DNA of 64,000 bases from Nemertoderma westbladi (Eukaryota; Xenacoelomorpha; Nemertodermatida; Nemertodermatidae): the NCBI GenBank assembly GCA_032718475.1, contig JAUCBJ010005969.1, positions 16,116 through 80,115 on the forward strand, given 5' to 3'. Below the pieces are notes generated by a model. It was not told the DNA's origin, did not search any database, and saw nothing but the letters and a program-made list of their open reading frames with translations. Shown in pieces: positions 1 through 13,400 of the stretch. The position numbers and the translations under genes are program-made. Numbering within the stretch: the stretch's first letter is position 1; every line of letters starts with the position of its first letter.

Positions 1-1136
1 AACCCAAGCCATCGATCCATGTAAGTAAAGGGGGAACCCAAGCCATCGATCCATGTAAGTAAAGGGGGAACCCAAGCCATCGATCAATGTAAGTAAAGGG
101 GGAACCCAAGCCATCGATCCATGTAAGTAAAGGGGGAACCCAAGCCATCGATCCATGTAAGTAAAGGGGGAACCCAAGCCATCGATCTATGTAAGTAAAG
201 GGGGAACCCAAGCCATCGATCAATGTAAGTAAAAGGGGAACCCAAGCCATCGATCCATGTAAGTAAAGGGGGAACCCAAGCCATCGATCCATGTAAGTAA
301 AGGGGGAACCCAAGCCATCGATCCATGTAAGTAAAGGGGGAACCTAAGCCATCGATCCATGTAAGTAAAGGGGGAACCCAAGCCATCGCTCCATGTAAGT
401 AAAGGGGGAACCCAAGCCATCGATCCATGTAAGTAAAGGGGGAACCTAAGCCATCGATCCATGTAAGTAAAGGGGGAACCCAAGCCATCGATCCATGTAA
501 GTAAAGGGGGAACCTAAGCCATCGCTCCATGTAAGTAAAGGGGGAACCCAAGCCATCAATCCATGTAAGTAAAGGGGGAACCCAAGCCATCGATCCATGT
601 AAGTAAAGGGGGAACCCAAGCCATCGCTCCATGTAAGTAAAGGGGGAACCCAAGCCAATCCATGTAAGTAAAGGGGGAACCCAAGCCATCGATCCATGTA
701 AGTAAAGGGGGAACCCAAGCCATCGATCCATGTAAGTAAAGAGGGAACCCAAGCCATCGATCCATGTAAGTAAAGGGGGAACCCAAGCCATCGATCCATG
801 TAAGTAAAGGGGGAACCCAAGCCATCGATCCATGTAAGTAAAGGGGGAACCCAAGCCATCGATCAATGTAAGTAAAGGGGGAACCCAAGCCATCGATCCA
901 TGTAAGTAAAGAGGGAACCCAAGCCATCGGTCCATGTAAGTAAAGGGGGAACCCAAGCCATCGATCCATGTAAGTAAAGGGGGAACCCAAGACATCGATC
1001 CATGTAAGTAAAGGGGGAACCCAAGCCATCGATCCATGTAAGTAAAGGGGGAACCCAAGCCATCGATCCATGTAAGTAAAGGGGGAACCCAAGCCATCGA
1101 CCCATGTAAGTAAAGGGGTAACCCAAGCCATCGATC
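1..1136. repeat. 34-bp minisatellite array, about 33 copies
   Basis: Head-to-tail 34-bp units fill the window start, so the array is cut by the window edge. Each unit contains ATCGATCCATGTAAGTAAAG followed by a G run and AACCCAAGCC. Variation is mostly single substitutions (ATCGATC to ATCGCTC, CCCAAG to CCTAAG) and a few short deletions. The period is not a multiple of three and the unit has no stop on the - strand, so long open frames on that strand are by-products and not genes. Every unit carries GTAAGT on the + strand, the sense strand of the surrounding gene. Confidence 0.97.
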
Positions 1137-1279
1137 GATTTCTGATTAGGTATCTACTATCTGAACTACAATATAATAATACAATTTGGCTAATTAAATT
1201 ATAATCATTTATACTTGTTTCGTTGGCTATACGTAATATAAGTCATCATAATATCCTGTTTTATTTTTTAATTACGCAG

Positions 1280-1460
1280 TGGTTCAAAAATGATGTCGAA
1301 ATCAAGCCTACTAAACGATTGAAGATCACCAAAGGTTCGAAGGGAACGCATTCATTGACTATCTCCGGGGTTACCACGGGGGACAGCGCGACCTATCGTA
1401 TGAAAGCGTCTAATGATCTCGGCATTGTAGAGTCAACAGCGAGATTAACGGTTACAACAC
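1280..1460 (+). CDS. Ig-gene exon a: C-terminal part of Ig domain 1
   Basis: The acceptor is TTACGCAG and the donor is GTAAGT. The 60 codons begin at the core Trp ([10 protein letters not shown]) and run through [18 protein letters not shown], the D-x-A-x-Y signature of strands E to F of an I-set Ig. The position of the canonical second Cys is Met, as often in titin-type Ig domains. It starts in phase 0 and ends in phase 1. The preceding exon must carry the domain's first half and lies upstream of the window. Confidence 0.88.
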
Positions 1461-4400
1461 GTAAGTTTACTATAACTACAATTAATTGTCTGCCATCTTA
1501 ATATTTCAGTTGTGTTCCTATTGTGGTGGCTACTTCCTGGCAGCAGAGGCGTAGCGAGGGCGGGGAGGGGGCGGGAGCGTTCCCCCGGCCGCACTCACCC
1601 AGAGGCGTAGCGAGGGCGGGGAGGGGGCGGGAGCGTTCCCCCGGCCGCACTCACCCAGAGGCGTAGCGAGGGCGGGGAGGGGGCGGGAGCGTTCCCCCGG
1701 CCGCACTCACCCAGAGGCGCCTGCCAGGGTTGCCATTTACCTGGAATAGTCAGGGAATTTCATTTTTTTCTTGAATTGCCAAGGAAATGTCAGGCAATTA
1801 TTGTAAAAATAGAACATATCAGTTAAAAGTCGGGGATCTTGATATATACAGGAGGTGTATCATTTATCACATGTGTCATAAAAGCGAAAATTCGGGGGGG
1901 TGTAGCGCTATCTATCTCATCTTCATTCCCCGGGCGCCAGAAGGGCTCGCTACACCTCTGCTTCAGGGATTTGCATCAGGAAGCCCAGGTTCGATCTCTA
2001 GATGGTGCCCATGGCGTGCTGCACAGCACTTTAAATGCTGCAGCCTAGCCCAACGGGGGTTTCACCCTTGAGTGGTTGATAAATGGGAACCATGGTAATT
2101 CGGAAAACATTGATCACTCTCCATTCCCGCTAGATCACCCCAAATAGGTTAAGGTCATTCCCCCTCGCATTTCCCCGACGAATGTTGATACAATCATGGT
2201 GATACAATCCCACCCCCCCCCCCCCCCCCCACACCCAGTCCGAATTTGAAAAAGGTCCGCTAAATCAAGACCAAGGTCCGAACAACGGGACGAAGGACCG
2301 TCACAATATAATGGCTTTGATAAGTTTTACTAATTCTCTAAGTAAATTGATTTTAAATAGTTTTGTTCAGCTCCGCATCAATATTATTAGTTATTATTTA
2401 ATTATCCGAACAAGAAGACACATGCTGTACATACATTGGCCAATCCACTTGGGTTGGTGTCTTTTAGGAGACGATTTAGGAAAGTCAATGGCCGACCACC
2501 ACGTTTCCTCTGTCTAACCGGTTGCCTCATGGCATTGGCCGACTAATCTCAACCGCAATGCCTGCAGTGTGTTACTGGGTTTTGACAATAATTATCTGTC
2601 ACTACCGAATTTTTACAATGACTCTTTGTTAAATAAATGGGCATTCTATTTTATGCCATGATCCCTGCGCAGCATCCTGGAATATGGACTATCAATAGTG
2701 TCTTCTACAGTAAGAGACCAACATGGACTACAATATGACAGTACATGCTATACTGCAGCCAGGGATATATTTACGTTCAGAAAATGTATGATTCCAGAAA
2801 TCTTAATAGCTTCATTAATGTAAAGTTTATTCATGGATATTTTAAAGGTATTCAACTGATCTCAGAATCCAAGATCCTATAGGTAGCCTACGTGACCAAC
2901 TCTGTAAGGATTATTGTACGCGCTTTTGAAGACCTTTAGCAGTTTAACCTGCCAAAATTTATATGTCTTTTGGTTTATAAATATACTTTAGAAGTTGACA
3001 AATATTTAATACCAATAAACACAACATTAGCAGAAGCCAGCCTAGTGCGCGTCCATTCACCCGCTGGATATACCCGGGGGGCTGGATTCTGAGGGCTTAG
3101 ATTATTATTGCAGTGTAAGCTTACTGTATTATTCGATTGATCGTTAATAAATAATTTCTGACTAATATTATTCACTTTCTGGAAATATTAACAGTTCCTT
3201 TAGGACGTGGCGCTCTATCTAAGTAAACAGAGATATGACTTATACTAATCACAACGGTAAGTCGGTAAGGCTTATGATTCACGTATGAGGCGCATTCTTT
3301 AGGAAATGCTTAGTTATCAGCCACAATCATGCACACTACCGGTAACACACAATACTGACCACTAATTTGCCGACCGTCAATGATTTTTATCATATATAAA
3401 GAGAACAGCAACGGACCAATGTAGTGCTTATCAAATAGCATTAAATTCACTACATACACAATAATATAAGTCGCAATCGCTATATATAACCCGTCTCTCT
3501 AACCTGTAGTGTATCAAGAAAATTGGGAAATTTGGGTTCTTTATAAATGTTCTCCAAATAATATTCAACCAACTAATACAAAATATGACAACAGTAAAAC
3601 ATTAAGACGGTAGGTCAAGATATGATATGACATGTTATGATATGTGATATATGATATGGACTGATAACAGTTATACGCTCTATAATTTAAGCCTACTAAT
3701 GTTTCTTCTAAAGTATGAAAACGAGTTGACTCTAGAGCCGGTGTTCCTGGCCTAGATAGCAACAACACAACAGTATGACAAAAACAGTAAGACTGAACAC
3801 TCCTAGTATGATCGGCCGAAAAGCTCCACATCGACAGAAAAAATCGCTCTGATTGGCTTAAGCTAAACAAAGAACCATGTGTCCAATGGCTGTTTCCATG
3901 TCAGCAACCAGCTGTTAGATGTCGTAATATGAATCATCACGGCTAAGCTGTGTAAGGTATTTGGTACATTGCGGGTTTTTTGCCTTACCATGTCCGCCAA
4001 AACACGTATATAGAGGAATGACTTTTATGTCCGTTAAAACACCTATAACGGTACCTTGCGGGCGAGGGGAATATATATATAGTTAGAGAGCCTTTTAGAG
4101 TATTCCAGCGCCTGGGGGGAAACTGGATTGCGAAGCAAAAGGGCCAGTTATATCCCACAGAAGCTTTTACACCGCTCCCAGAAAATGGGATTTGAGTCTA
4201 TAAAATATACAAAATCACAGTTTCTAATATACGTAAATACTCTAAACAGTTAGTCTTTCTTGCGCGGACGGCGTTTACGCAGTTTTTTAAAGCTAGCCCC
4301 AGAGTCCTTTTCTCTTTGGGGCGAGCCACTTTACAAGGAGGGCTATAACTCCTGGGTGAAGGGTGCAATATGATTGCATCAGAGGGTGTAGGATTATGGT

Positions 4401-7400
4401 CGGTGTATCCGCCAGTCGAAGTACCAGGTTGATTGACATCAACGTCAGGTGAGAGGGGTCTAACGGCTTTGAGAGCTCGTTTCAAGACAGCCGCTCTTAC
4501 GGGTCCCCTACGAGTGGTCTGAACGAGGGCTGTGGGTAGACCATAGGCAGTTAGAAACCTTCGGGGTTTAATGGTTCTTTCCAACTCGCGTTCGCGGGCT
4601 CGGTATTCGTAAGGCCGTCGATATACTTCCTGTAACTCGGGGTGTGAGTTAACAAACAAGTCTCCATAGTCCGGATCCTGACGGATATAATTGATTAAGT
4701 TATAGGAATGAAGGTCGCTAGGATTAACACTCCTGAGAAATTTACGCACGAATTTGGTGGAAATACATTCTCCGACGCGCTTCAGTAGCTCGTAACTTGA
4801 TATGCGTGATTTCTGTTCAACCGAAGCGAATAGATAAGGATGGAACGCATAAACTCCTTCGTAAGCGCGTCCGGGATAATAGCGATGGCGCGAATCACAG
4901 TGTAAATCAGCGTTCGCTTCCCAAGCTCGGATGTAACGTAGTGTGATCATTTCATCTACGCTTTCCAAATCGTGATTAAAAGGGCAATCGAAACTGGCAT
5001 GTCCCTTTAGTTGACAATGGTGACATTGAGTCATAAATTGAGGGCAAACCGCAAAGATATGCAAGTTATTGAGTCTGCAATATGCGCAATAAATTTCCAT
5101 AGTCGGTTGTTCTTGGAAATAGGAACAGCGGACGTTGGTGTCCATGGGCGTATCGTGGTCTCTCGATGCGCATAACTGACAACGTTGCCTAGAAACATAG
5201 TTGGCGTGTCGATAATCGTACGCAGTGAGACACTGTGGACCTTGATACCATTCTATGATGTAATCGTTGTCGCTGTTCCGGGGCGCGATAGGCTGAATCT
5301 CCTCAGATTCTAGGCATATTGGTTCGTCTTCCCAGTCTGTTACGAATATAATTTTCGTGATCTATTTTCGGTTTATCGTTACGACTCCGCTGGGTATGAT
5401 ATTTAAGTAGAACCATTTCCCTTTCGGTGTCTACATCGTCCGTATCATGTAAATCGATAGGATGGCCGGTAGTTAGGAAGTCCATATACGTACCATTACG
5501 ATGCGTATAGCGAGCGGTGAATTTTCGATAGTCCAATTCACGCGTAAGTTGCTCTTGGGACATCGGCGGTTCGATATAACGACCATTGTCCTCCGTAATG
5601 GTTGGATCGGCTTCACCGCGTATCAAGCTATCCACAAATGCTTGTAAAGGTAGAGTATATCGCTCCCTGACACCAAGATCATCTTCTATCAACTCCGTCA
5701 TATCTGTTATCTGAGTTTATTAATATTGTAATGAGTTTATGTTTAGGCGAGCGGGCGTCGCTGCCTACCTCTCTTCGCCCCGGACAGTGGGATTCTCAGC
5801 GCCGATGTATCGTCGTCGCGGTGTTTACGCCAACATGTAGCAACAGCACGACAACGACAACCGGCACAAGTCACTCCACTGTCCGTCCCAAAGGCTTGAA
5901 TCCACTTTAGGTTCTTTCTATAGGAGAGTTGGGCTACTTTCACAATTGCGACTAGCTACTGTAAACACACCTTAGCAGTAACATTCACCTACAAACGCAC
6001 AAATTCCACACAACTGTCACCAATTGTACACATACAGGCCATTTGTCCGTTAGTCAGTGCCTTCCAGAATGTCACGTTATTACTGTGTATCCTTGGATAC
6101 TAACAGTGTGCTATGTTCTCTATGCTATGCAATGGGACAAGCTTTCTATTGTTCTTTTAACTTGCTTCTAATTCTAGCGTGGGTGTTGCTATGGTGACAT
6201 TATGGAATGCTAGCGGTAGAATTAGGGTAATTCTCATGCATACAGATCTGGGATGCTATTTAATAATAATTCTTTAATTGTCAATATCCTCTTTATGCAT
6301 GATTTTATTAATTTTATCGGCTATTGACTATATGTTGGAGATTCTCGCACTCTAATACACTCAATAGGATGAATCTCCGCTCTCATGATCTATTAATTAA
6401 TGGAATTTTGGGAATGTTATAAATTGTACAAAATGACAATTTATGAAATTCATTTAAATATGAATTTAAATTTATTCCCGTGAATTTTATTATTTGATGT
6501 TAAAATTGACACAATTTGATTCCAGAGCAGGTCTGGGGACATAGGATCCTTAATTCTATGAAAATTGTCTTTTAAGAGTATCGGTAAGTGTTGCGATATC
6601 TTAATTGACTAGAAATTTTAAAGGATCTGAATTTTACAGATTTTAATAAATATTAAATTAAGATTTAAGATGGGCACCGATTTATTCCAGAACTTGTCTG
6701 GGGACGTTAACCACTGATTCTAGAATTTGTCTTTCAAGTATATCGGTGGGTGCCGCGATATCTTAATCGACTAGAATTACAGATGGTCAAAAAGTTTAAC
6801 AGATTTATTTGCGTTTTACGCTACTGTTATAGGGACATCACGCTACTATATGTATTATTATATATGGTATGAGAGCAATATCGCACGAAGCAATGTCAGT
6901 GTGAAGAGGCAAGTCGTTTCCAAGGTCTACCCAGAGCTTGGTTTAGCCGAGACACGAGGATCTGAACTTTGCATTCCTAATACTCTGCCTACCAATAATA
7001 CTTAAGTATAGTAGGAGCTTTATTGTACTTTAATAAGTACGGACATTTCATCTTACTGTAGTCACGTATTTATAATATGATACGGACAGTAAGGAAAGAG
7101 AAAAAATAATTATTTCTCGCCGTCGCACTAAATATATATTATAAGTAATTACGTACGTAATAAACACTAATATATTGCACTAATCTACTAAATAATCACT
7201 AAAAGAACATTCTACTAAATAAAATTAAAGAAAACGATTATAATAAAATTACATAATAATACATACATAAATATAAAATAAAAACAAATATAAAATGATA
7301 TAGTCACACGCCCACTCCATATGTTATTACGTTATGGAGTCCCTAGATATTTGTCGGATTAGGGAAGTGGTCGTAGGAAGAGTATCTTGCCTTCCATAGT

Positions 7401-10400
7401 TTCCGGACAGTTTTTGGTCTCTTTCCAGTAAACATAAACGACTAGCTGGGCGATTGAGTTGTTGTGTTACTTTCTCCGCTCCCTTGGCCTGTCTAAACTC
7501 CGCCGTGGTAAGATGAGGAGGCCATTCTTCTTCTTCTTTACTTAAGAAGTCGGATCCACCTAACCAGCCTGGAGTATCTATCAGTTCTTGAGGAGTTGCT
7601 CCTCTGGAAGCGATGTCGGCTGGATTAATCGTCCCAAGGCAATGTCTCCATTGATCTACATTGGAGTTAATATCGTCATTATCTGAGGAGTATGGTGTTC
7701 CCTCAGTTGGATCGTCCACATCACTGCTCTCCACTTCCCATTCCTTTACTTGGTATACCTGTTGTTGAGGTAATCTCTCTTTGAGAGTTCTACGGGAAGG
7801 GCCAGTAAAGTACCAACCTACTCTAGTTCTTACTGCATAGGTTTGTAATGGCTGCGGTTGAGCAGGCCGTTTCTCCAATGTCTCGAGCGCCTCATGCGCG
7901 TTTTGGCCGATGAGTATTTGCACTCCAGGATAATCTGTCTGGAATCGAGGTATCTTAAGATGTTGGATGCTCTCATCCTCGTCCCAATTATAAAGGTCTG
8001 CTTGGGTAGTAGCGAAGTTCTTTATAGCCACCATTTTTACCGACCTTATACCTTGTGCTCCTAATTTATCCTGGGGGGTGGACAACACACCTACATAGTA
8101 GTCTGCCGTTAGGGTAGATTTCCAAACCTGCATAATTCCTGACATATTCAATTTAGTCCGGAATTTGGGTTGTCCAGCAAAGAAATCTTCGGCTAGTTCT
8201 TGATCGATGAATGTTCCTGTGCTGCCGGAGTCAAGGAGGGCGTTCACTATGTAACTTTTGTTGGGACCATGAACTCTTACCTGCACTACAGGAAATTCTC
8301 TGATTCCTACGTTGGAAGTTGGAGCTTTCCAAGATGGTTGTCTGGCAAAAGTAGTTGGGGGGAACTCATTGTCGGTGTCCTTTTCATAAGTAAGTGCTCG
8401 ATACACTGAGGTATTTATTAGGTAACAGGATTCGTTGGCGTCGGAGAATTCGTCAGTATAGAATCCTTCCATCTCAGACTCTTGATCAGTGTCATTTACA
8501 TCACTGAATTGGACATGTAGTTCGGGCTCACTTACCTGACTCGGGTTGTCTCGTTCGAACTCACTGTGTAACAAGATGTGATGTTTCGCGCCACACTTTG
8601 CACACTTTACGTCGGAGTAACAGGTTCGCCGTTGGTGTCCTGATCTGAGGCAATTATAGCATAACCGCTTATTCCACAGGACTGTACGTCTGTCTACAAG
8701 GGATTTCTTTAGAAATTCAGCACACGCACTCAAACGGTGGGGCCCGTCGCACAGCGCACATTTTGGTTTGATGTTACTCACCTTACCTTGGGTAACGTTA
8801 TGCACTCTCGTTCTTTCTTCGGGCTTTCTTCCGTGAATTCTCTTAGGAGACATAGGAGGAGTTGTTGTTACCTGTTCTCTCCTGTCACTGGTTCGAGACT
8901 TGTATTTACTTACGTCTTTATAGGTCTTGTTGTCATAGTAAGATTTTGCTGTGTCTTTCCCGCTGTCCTCTTCTTGAGAAGCTTGGCTTTCGCCGTCGTC
9001 AGTATAACACACTGGTATTATCCTTCTCCTAGAAACGGGTTTCTCACTTACCTTATTTTCCGATGTTTTCTCTCTGGACTGCTTTATGAGTTGTAATTTT
9101 ACTTCACTATCTAAGAAGGACATGAGATCAGCCATGGTAGGGCTTCGTCGTTGCTGCTCATTCATATACAACACTTTCTTGTCCCAGCGTGTACATACTC
9201 CACCCTTTGGTAAAGTAGAGACTACTGCTCCAATAACCATGGAACTCTGATATTCATGAGACTTACCCAACCAGTCCAATTGTCTACAGATCTCCTGAAT
9301 CTCATCGGAAAACTCTATAATCCCGCTACTAAGGAAGTTTCGGGGGGCTACTAATTTTGCATACAAATACTTAGCTATGTTATCCTTGTTACCATACCTG
9401 ATGTTTAATGTATCCCAAACTTGTCTTAATCCTTCTGGATGTCCAATGAACTTTAACGCCATTAACTTGGGAGGTCCTTCCAAGCACTTGATGAGGAACC
9501 TAAGTTTCTCACCGTTAGATAGTACAGAGTTCTGTATGCTGTCTTTGTAATATTCATTGAAAGGTAACCGTTTCATCTCATCTCCATTGAATTTGACGAT
9601 CTCTCCCACTTTGACCGCTTGGCGGGCTTCTGTTCTAGCCATCTGACGCGTAAAGCTTTCTTGGGCCATCGTGTTATTTAATATCGAATTATCGGTATAT
9701 AAATTTCTCGGATCATTATCAGGTCTATAGGGAATATCATTAACAACAGGTTTATAATCACCCTTAATAGGGTTTGCTATAGGAGTTTCTACTTCACTAG
9801 CAGTATAGATGCGTGTAGGCTCCACACCTTGCGCATGTAATACTTCAGACCTAACAGGTTGACACAATGTTACTGGGGGTATTGGTATACCCTTTTGTAT
9901 ATTGACTAATTTGTCGCGTTCCAGCGCGATACTTTGCTGCACTTCTTGCAATTCTGCCCTACCTTCCCTTACTGTTCCCTTAAGTTGGTAGACAGTCTCC
10001 TGCATCTGTCCGAGCAGGAGATTCATCCCCCGTCGTCCCTCCTCTACCCACTCGACCGCCGAAGCGGGAGTCGCCAACATTGTAGTGGGCCGACGCGGGA
10101 CGACGGGAGACAAATCTTTGATTTCTCTCTCAGTGTCCAGAACAGGGATATTCGCATGGACTGTTCTACCGGGTACAGGCAGTGTAGTACTGTGTAACGG
10201 GAATTTAGAGTTAAGCTCTGGAAGTACAGGGGTCTCTAGCACAGAAGTGGCTTTGGGAACGACAGGCCCAATTATTTCAGGCTCATCAACTATGGTAGGG
10301 AGTCTTTTGACCTTAATAATTTGGTCTGTGGGTTCTGTACTACCTAAGTCTGTGCTAGCTAGTTGTCTTCTAACCGCTGGGGGCAAATCAGGCAATTTGT

Positions 10401-13400
10401 GACGGTGAGATGTTTTTCTACGCCTGCTTAGACGAGATCTATTTCCTCCGCCTTCAGGATCGGTGGTCTTGCCTTCCTCCGATGATGTGTATCCTTGGCG
10501 TTTGGGAGTAGATCGACTCATCATCTGCATTTGACTAGCAGTTAACTGTTTATTTATGCAGTCTTGCGTCTCTTGCAGATTTTCCAACTCCAGTTGGGTA
10601 GTCTCCTCAGACGCTCTCCGTTCTGCTTCTGCCACTGCCTTTGCCGCCATTGCCATTGCCGCTGCCGCCTTTCTTTCCACTTCTGCCATTGCCATTGCCG
10701 CTGCCTTTAGGTCCTCTATCCGTTTTTTCTTTACTTGTTCTTCTTGGACTCTAACGAGGCAGAGTTTTTCATCAAATTTAGCTTGGTTTGCAGCTAACAT
10801 TTCCGCATCGATTGCGTCCAACACAAGCTTGGTTCCTTCACTATTAGGGCGAAGTCCAGACAGTCGTCTCCTCAACTCTTCGTCTCCTAGGAATCGCTGA
10901 TAGTCTGACAGATAGATGTCAATGGCGTCTCTAGTTCGCGGTTTCTCTGCTGCTGTTAATTCGCTTTCCACTTCGCTTTCCACTTGAGAAGAAGTGGCGT
11001 TGGTTGATTCTTCATAGGTTGGCCGCTCATAATAAACCGTATCCGCCATCTTCGCTCCGCGTTCGGGCGTCCGCTCAGCAGTATCCGAACTACTGGAACT
11101 ATCGGGCCGCTGAGAACTAGGTTCTAGGCTAGGATGTTGCTGCTGTTTGACAGCTGCTTCTTGATCCCGCTTGACTTGGGCCCGAGTACCGATGATAGAC
11201 CTACGTTGTTCTACTAGCCTAGGGTCTGACACTACTACTGTAGGGATGGCCTTTTTTACAATAGTAGGTGACTTAGACTTGGGTCTAGGATGTTCTATAC
11301 TTGGATCTGGGTCACTGATCTTTTTAAGGCACTGTCTAACAGTCATTCTAACACTTTCTAAGAGACTATCCGACAGTGATTGGGTTGTGTCTGACATGTT
11401 TGTTTATACAATTGAATGCCTACTGCTATGATTACAGCTAAAGCAAGTCTAGCAATTCAGTATCACTGTTAGCCTAGTAATTAATTACCGATACTGCTAC
11501 TCAGTGTAGCGTGATATATATATAATATATTAGAATACCGGTATGCTTATAGTATATATATAAGTATTATTACAGACTAGATTTGTCACAGAGTACCGGT
11601 ATATAATTTTAGCACAAATATATATAAATATATAATAGGCCTATCGTGAATACCGGTATGCAGCTTACACTTATAGTATATATAAGTATAATTATGAACT
11701 AGAATTAATTACAGAATACCTGTATGATTTCAGCACAAATTTATAGAAATAAATATAATAAGCCTATGGTAAATACCGGTATGTCAATTATTTTAGAATA
11801 ATTGAATTTCTGAATATTTTAGGGTTACTTGGTTACTTTAACTTACTTTATTACCGTTATTTAAGCAGTAGTCCAACTGATATTGAGACCTAGTTGTTGT
11901 ATGGCAGGCCTACTATTTATAAATCGTTTGAGTTGATTTATAATATTTATATACCCGTTTAAAAGGGTTTTGTCAATATTTGAAATAAATGTTATTATTT
12001 CTGGGGGAGTCACTACACAGAAGCTGTACGCTCTCAGTGAAGTGCTACCTATGGGACACTAAAACAGATAATTATAATTTACCTAAGTTACTTAATACTA
12101 CAAATTACTTACGATACGGGTGAGATTAAATCTCTAATTAAACACAACAAAATATTACGTACGAAATTTTAGGGTAATTTTACAGGAAGTCTACAAACCA
12201 GCCTAACAAAGGGTTAGAATTCTGGTTATTACAACGGACAGGATACTATGGTATTTGAAAATAATAAGTAGTAGTAAATATATTGCACTGTCCAGATAGG
12301 AAAATACCACCGCCTGACGACCTATAGCCGTATCGCTATAGGTACTACGTTATGTATCACGGAGTGTTCCTACCTGGAAGTTAATTACCGCGGTCTACCA
12401 GAACCAACGTGCCTATTAACCACTTTACAACACAAATATACTGCCCACACACTAATTACCTTCGGAAAGCACTGTACACTAAACCCTAAATTAGGTACAA
12501 GTACTGGTACAACAAATAATCAGTAGTTAAATATACTTGAACAGTTAAAAGAACCACATCATCTGCTGGAGTGACCGAAGCACAAAGTCACCAGTCTTTT
12601 CCTACGCCAAGCAGCCCGTGTAGTACCGGGGTTAATTTAACTATAACGGTATGTGTAACAAACACAATTACTGTAGGAATAAACTTGGGGACATGAATGT
12701 TGCGAATAATCGCATAAACTCTGAATAATAAATATTACGCTACCCGTACAGAATACTCAAACAAAATACAAACCAAACGCTGGCAGACTACCACCAAGCC
12801 CAAATAAACTACAGTATGTGCAGATTCCAAAATGGTTAGTTAGTATGCGTTCTAACACGGTAGTACGACTTATTCTTTAAGAGGGGATTGACCTTACAGC
12901 TATGGCTGCCCCAACTTACTAACTGGCACTCTATCGGACAAACTCTACACACGCAGTAATCTCTCCAAACCCAACAACAATCCGACAACAGTCTGGCCTA
13001 CAATTATCTGAACAATCTGAGCAGACTTACACGTCTTCAGCTCTATATTAACTTACTAGGAAATAAAACTGACAGAAATAGACCTAAGTGAAATCCCAAT
13101 AAAAACCAGGCGTCCCCGATTTAATATCGAGACCTACCGGTATACAATAATCAAAATCGAATAATACTAATGTACTTATACTGGAAGTACCGGTTAGGAC
13201 AGTTGGGCCTACGGACCTACAGAAGTACCGGTTCTGACAGTTGGACCTACGGACCTACAGCAGTACCGGTTCTGGCAGTTGGGCCTACGGACCTACGACA
13301 GTACCGGTTCAGGTTTACCGGTCGACCGGTACTTTCAACTTTATTGCTTACTGCAATAAAGACAATAACTGTTATTGTACGCGCTTTTGAAGACCTTTAG

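Noticed and set aside
84-1131. Five overlapping - strand open frames (up to 337 codons)
   Set aside because: They read a 34-bp minisatellite without stops; the same peptide repeat appears in several frames, and there is no start context or domain.
1787-2071. + frame of 94 codons
   Set aside because: No domain or splice context; lies in repeat-like intronic DNA.
3565-3870. Frame of 101 codons inside the LTR
   Set aside because: LTR sequence; the right LTR copy has only a shorter version, and no domain is present.
7858-11431. + strand open frames over the gag region
   Set aside because: Shadows of the 1356-codon - strand Gag-protease frame; no recognisable domains.
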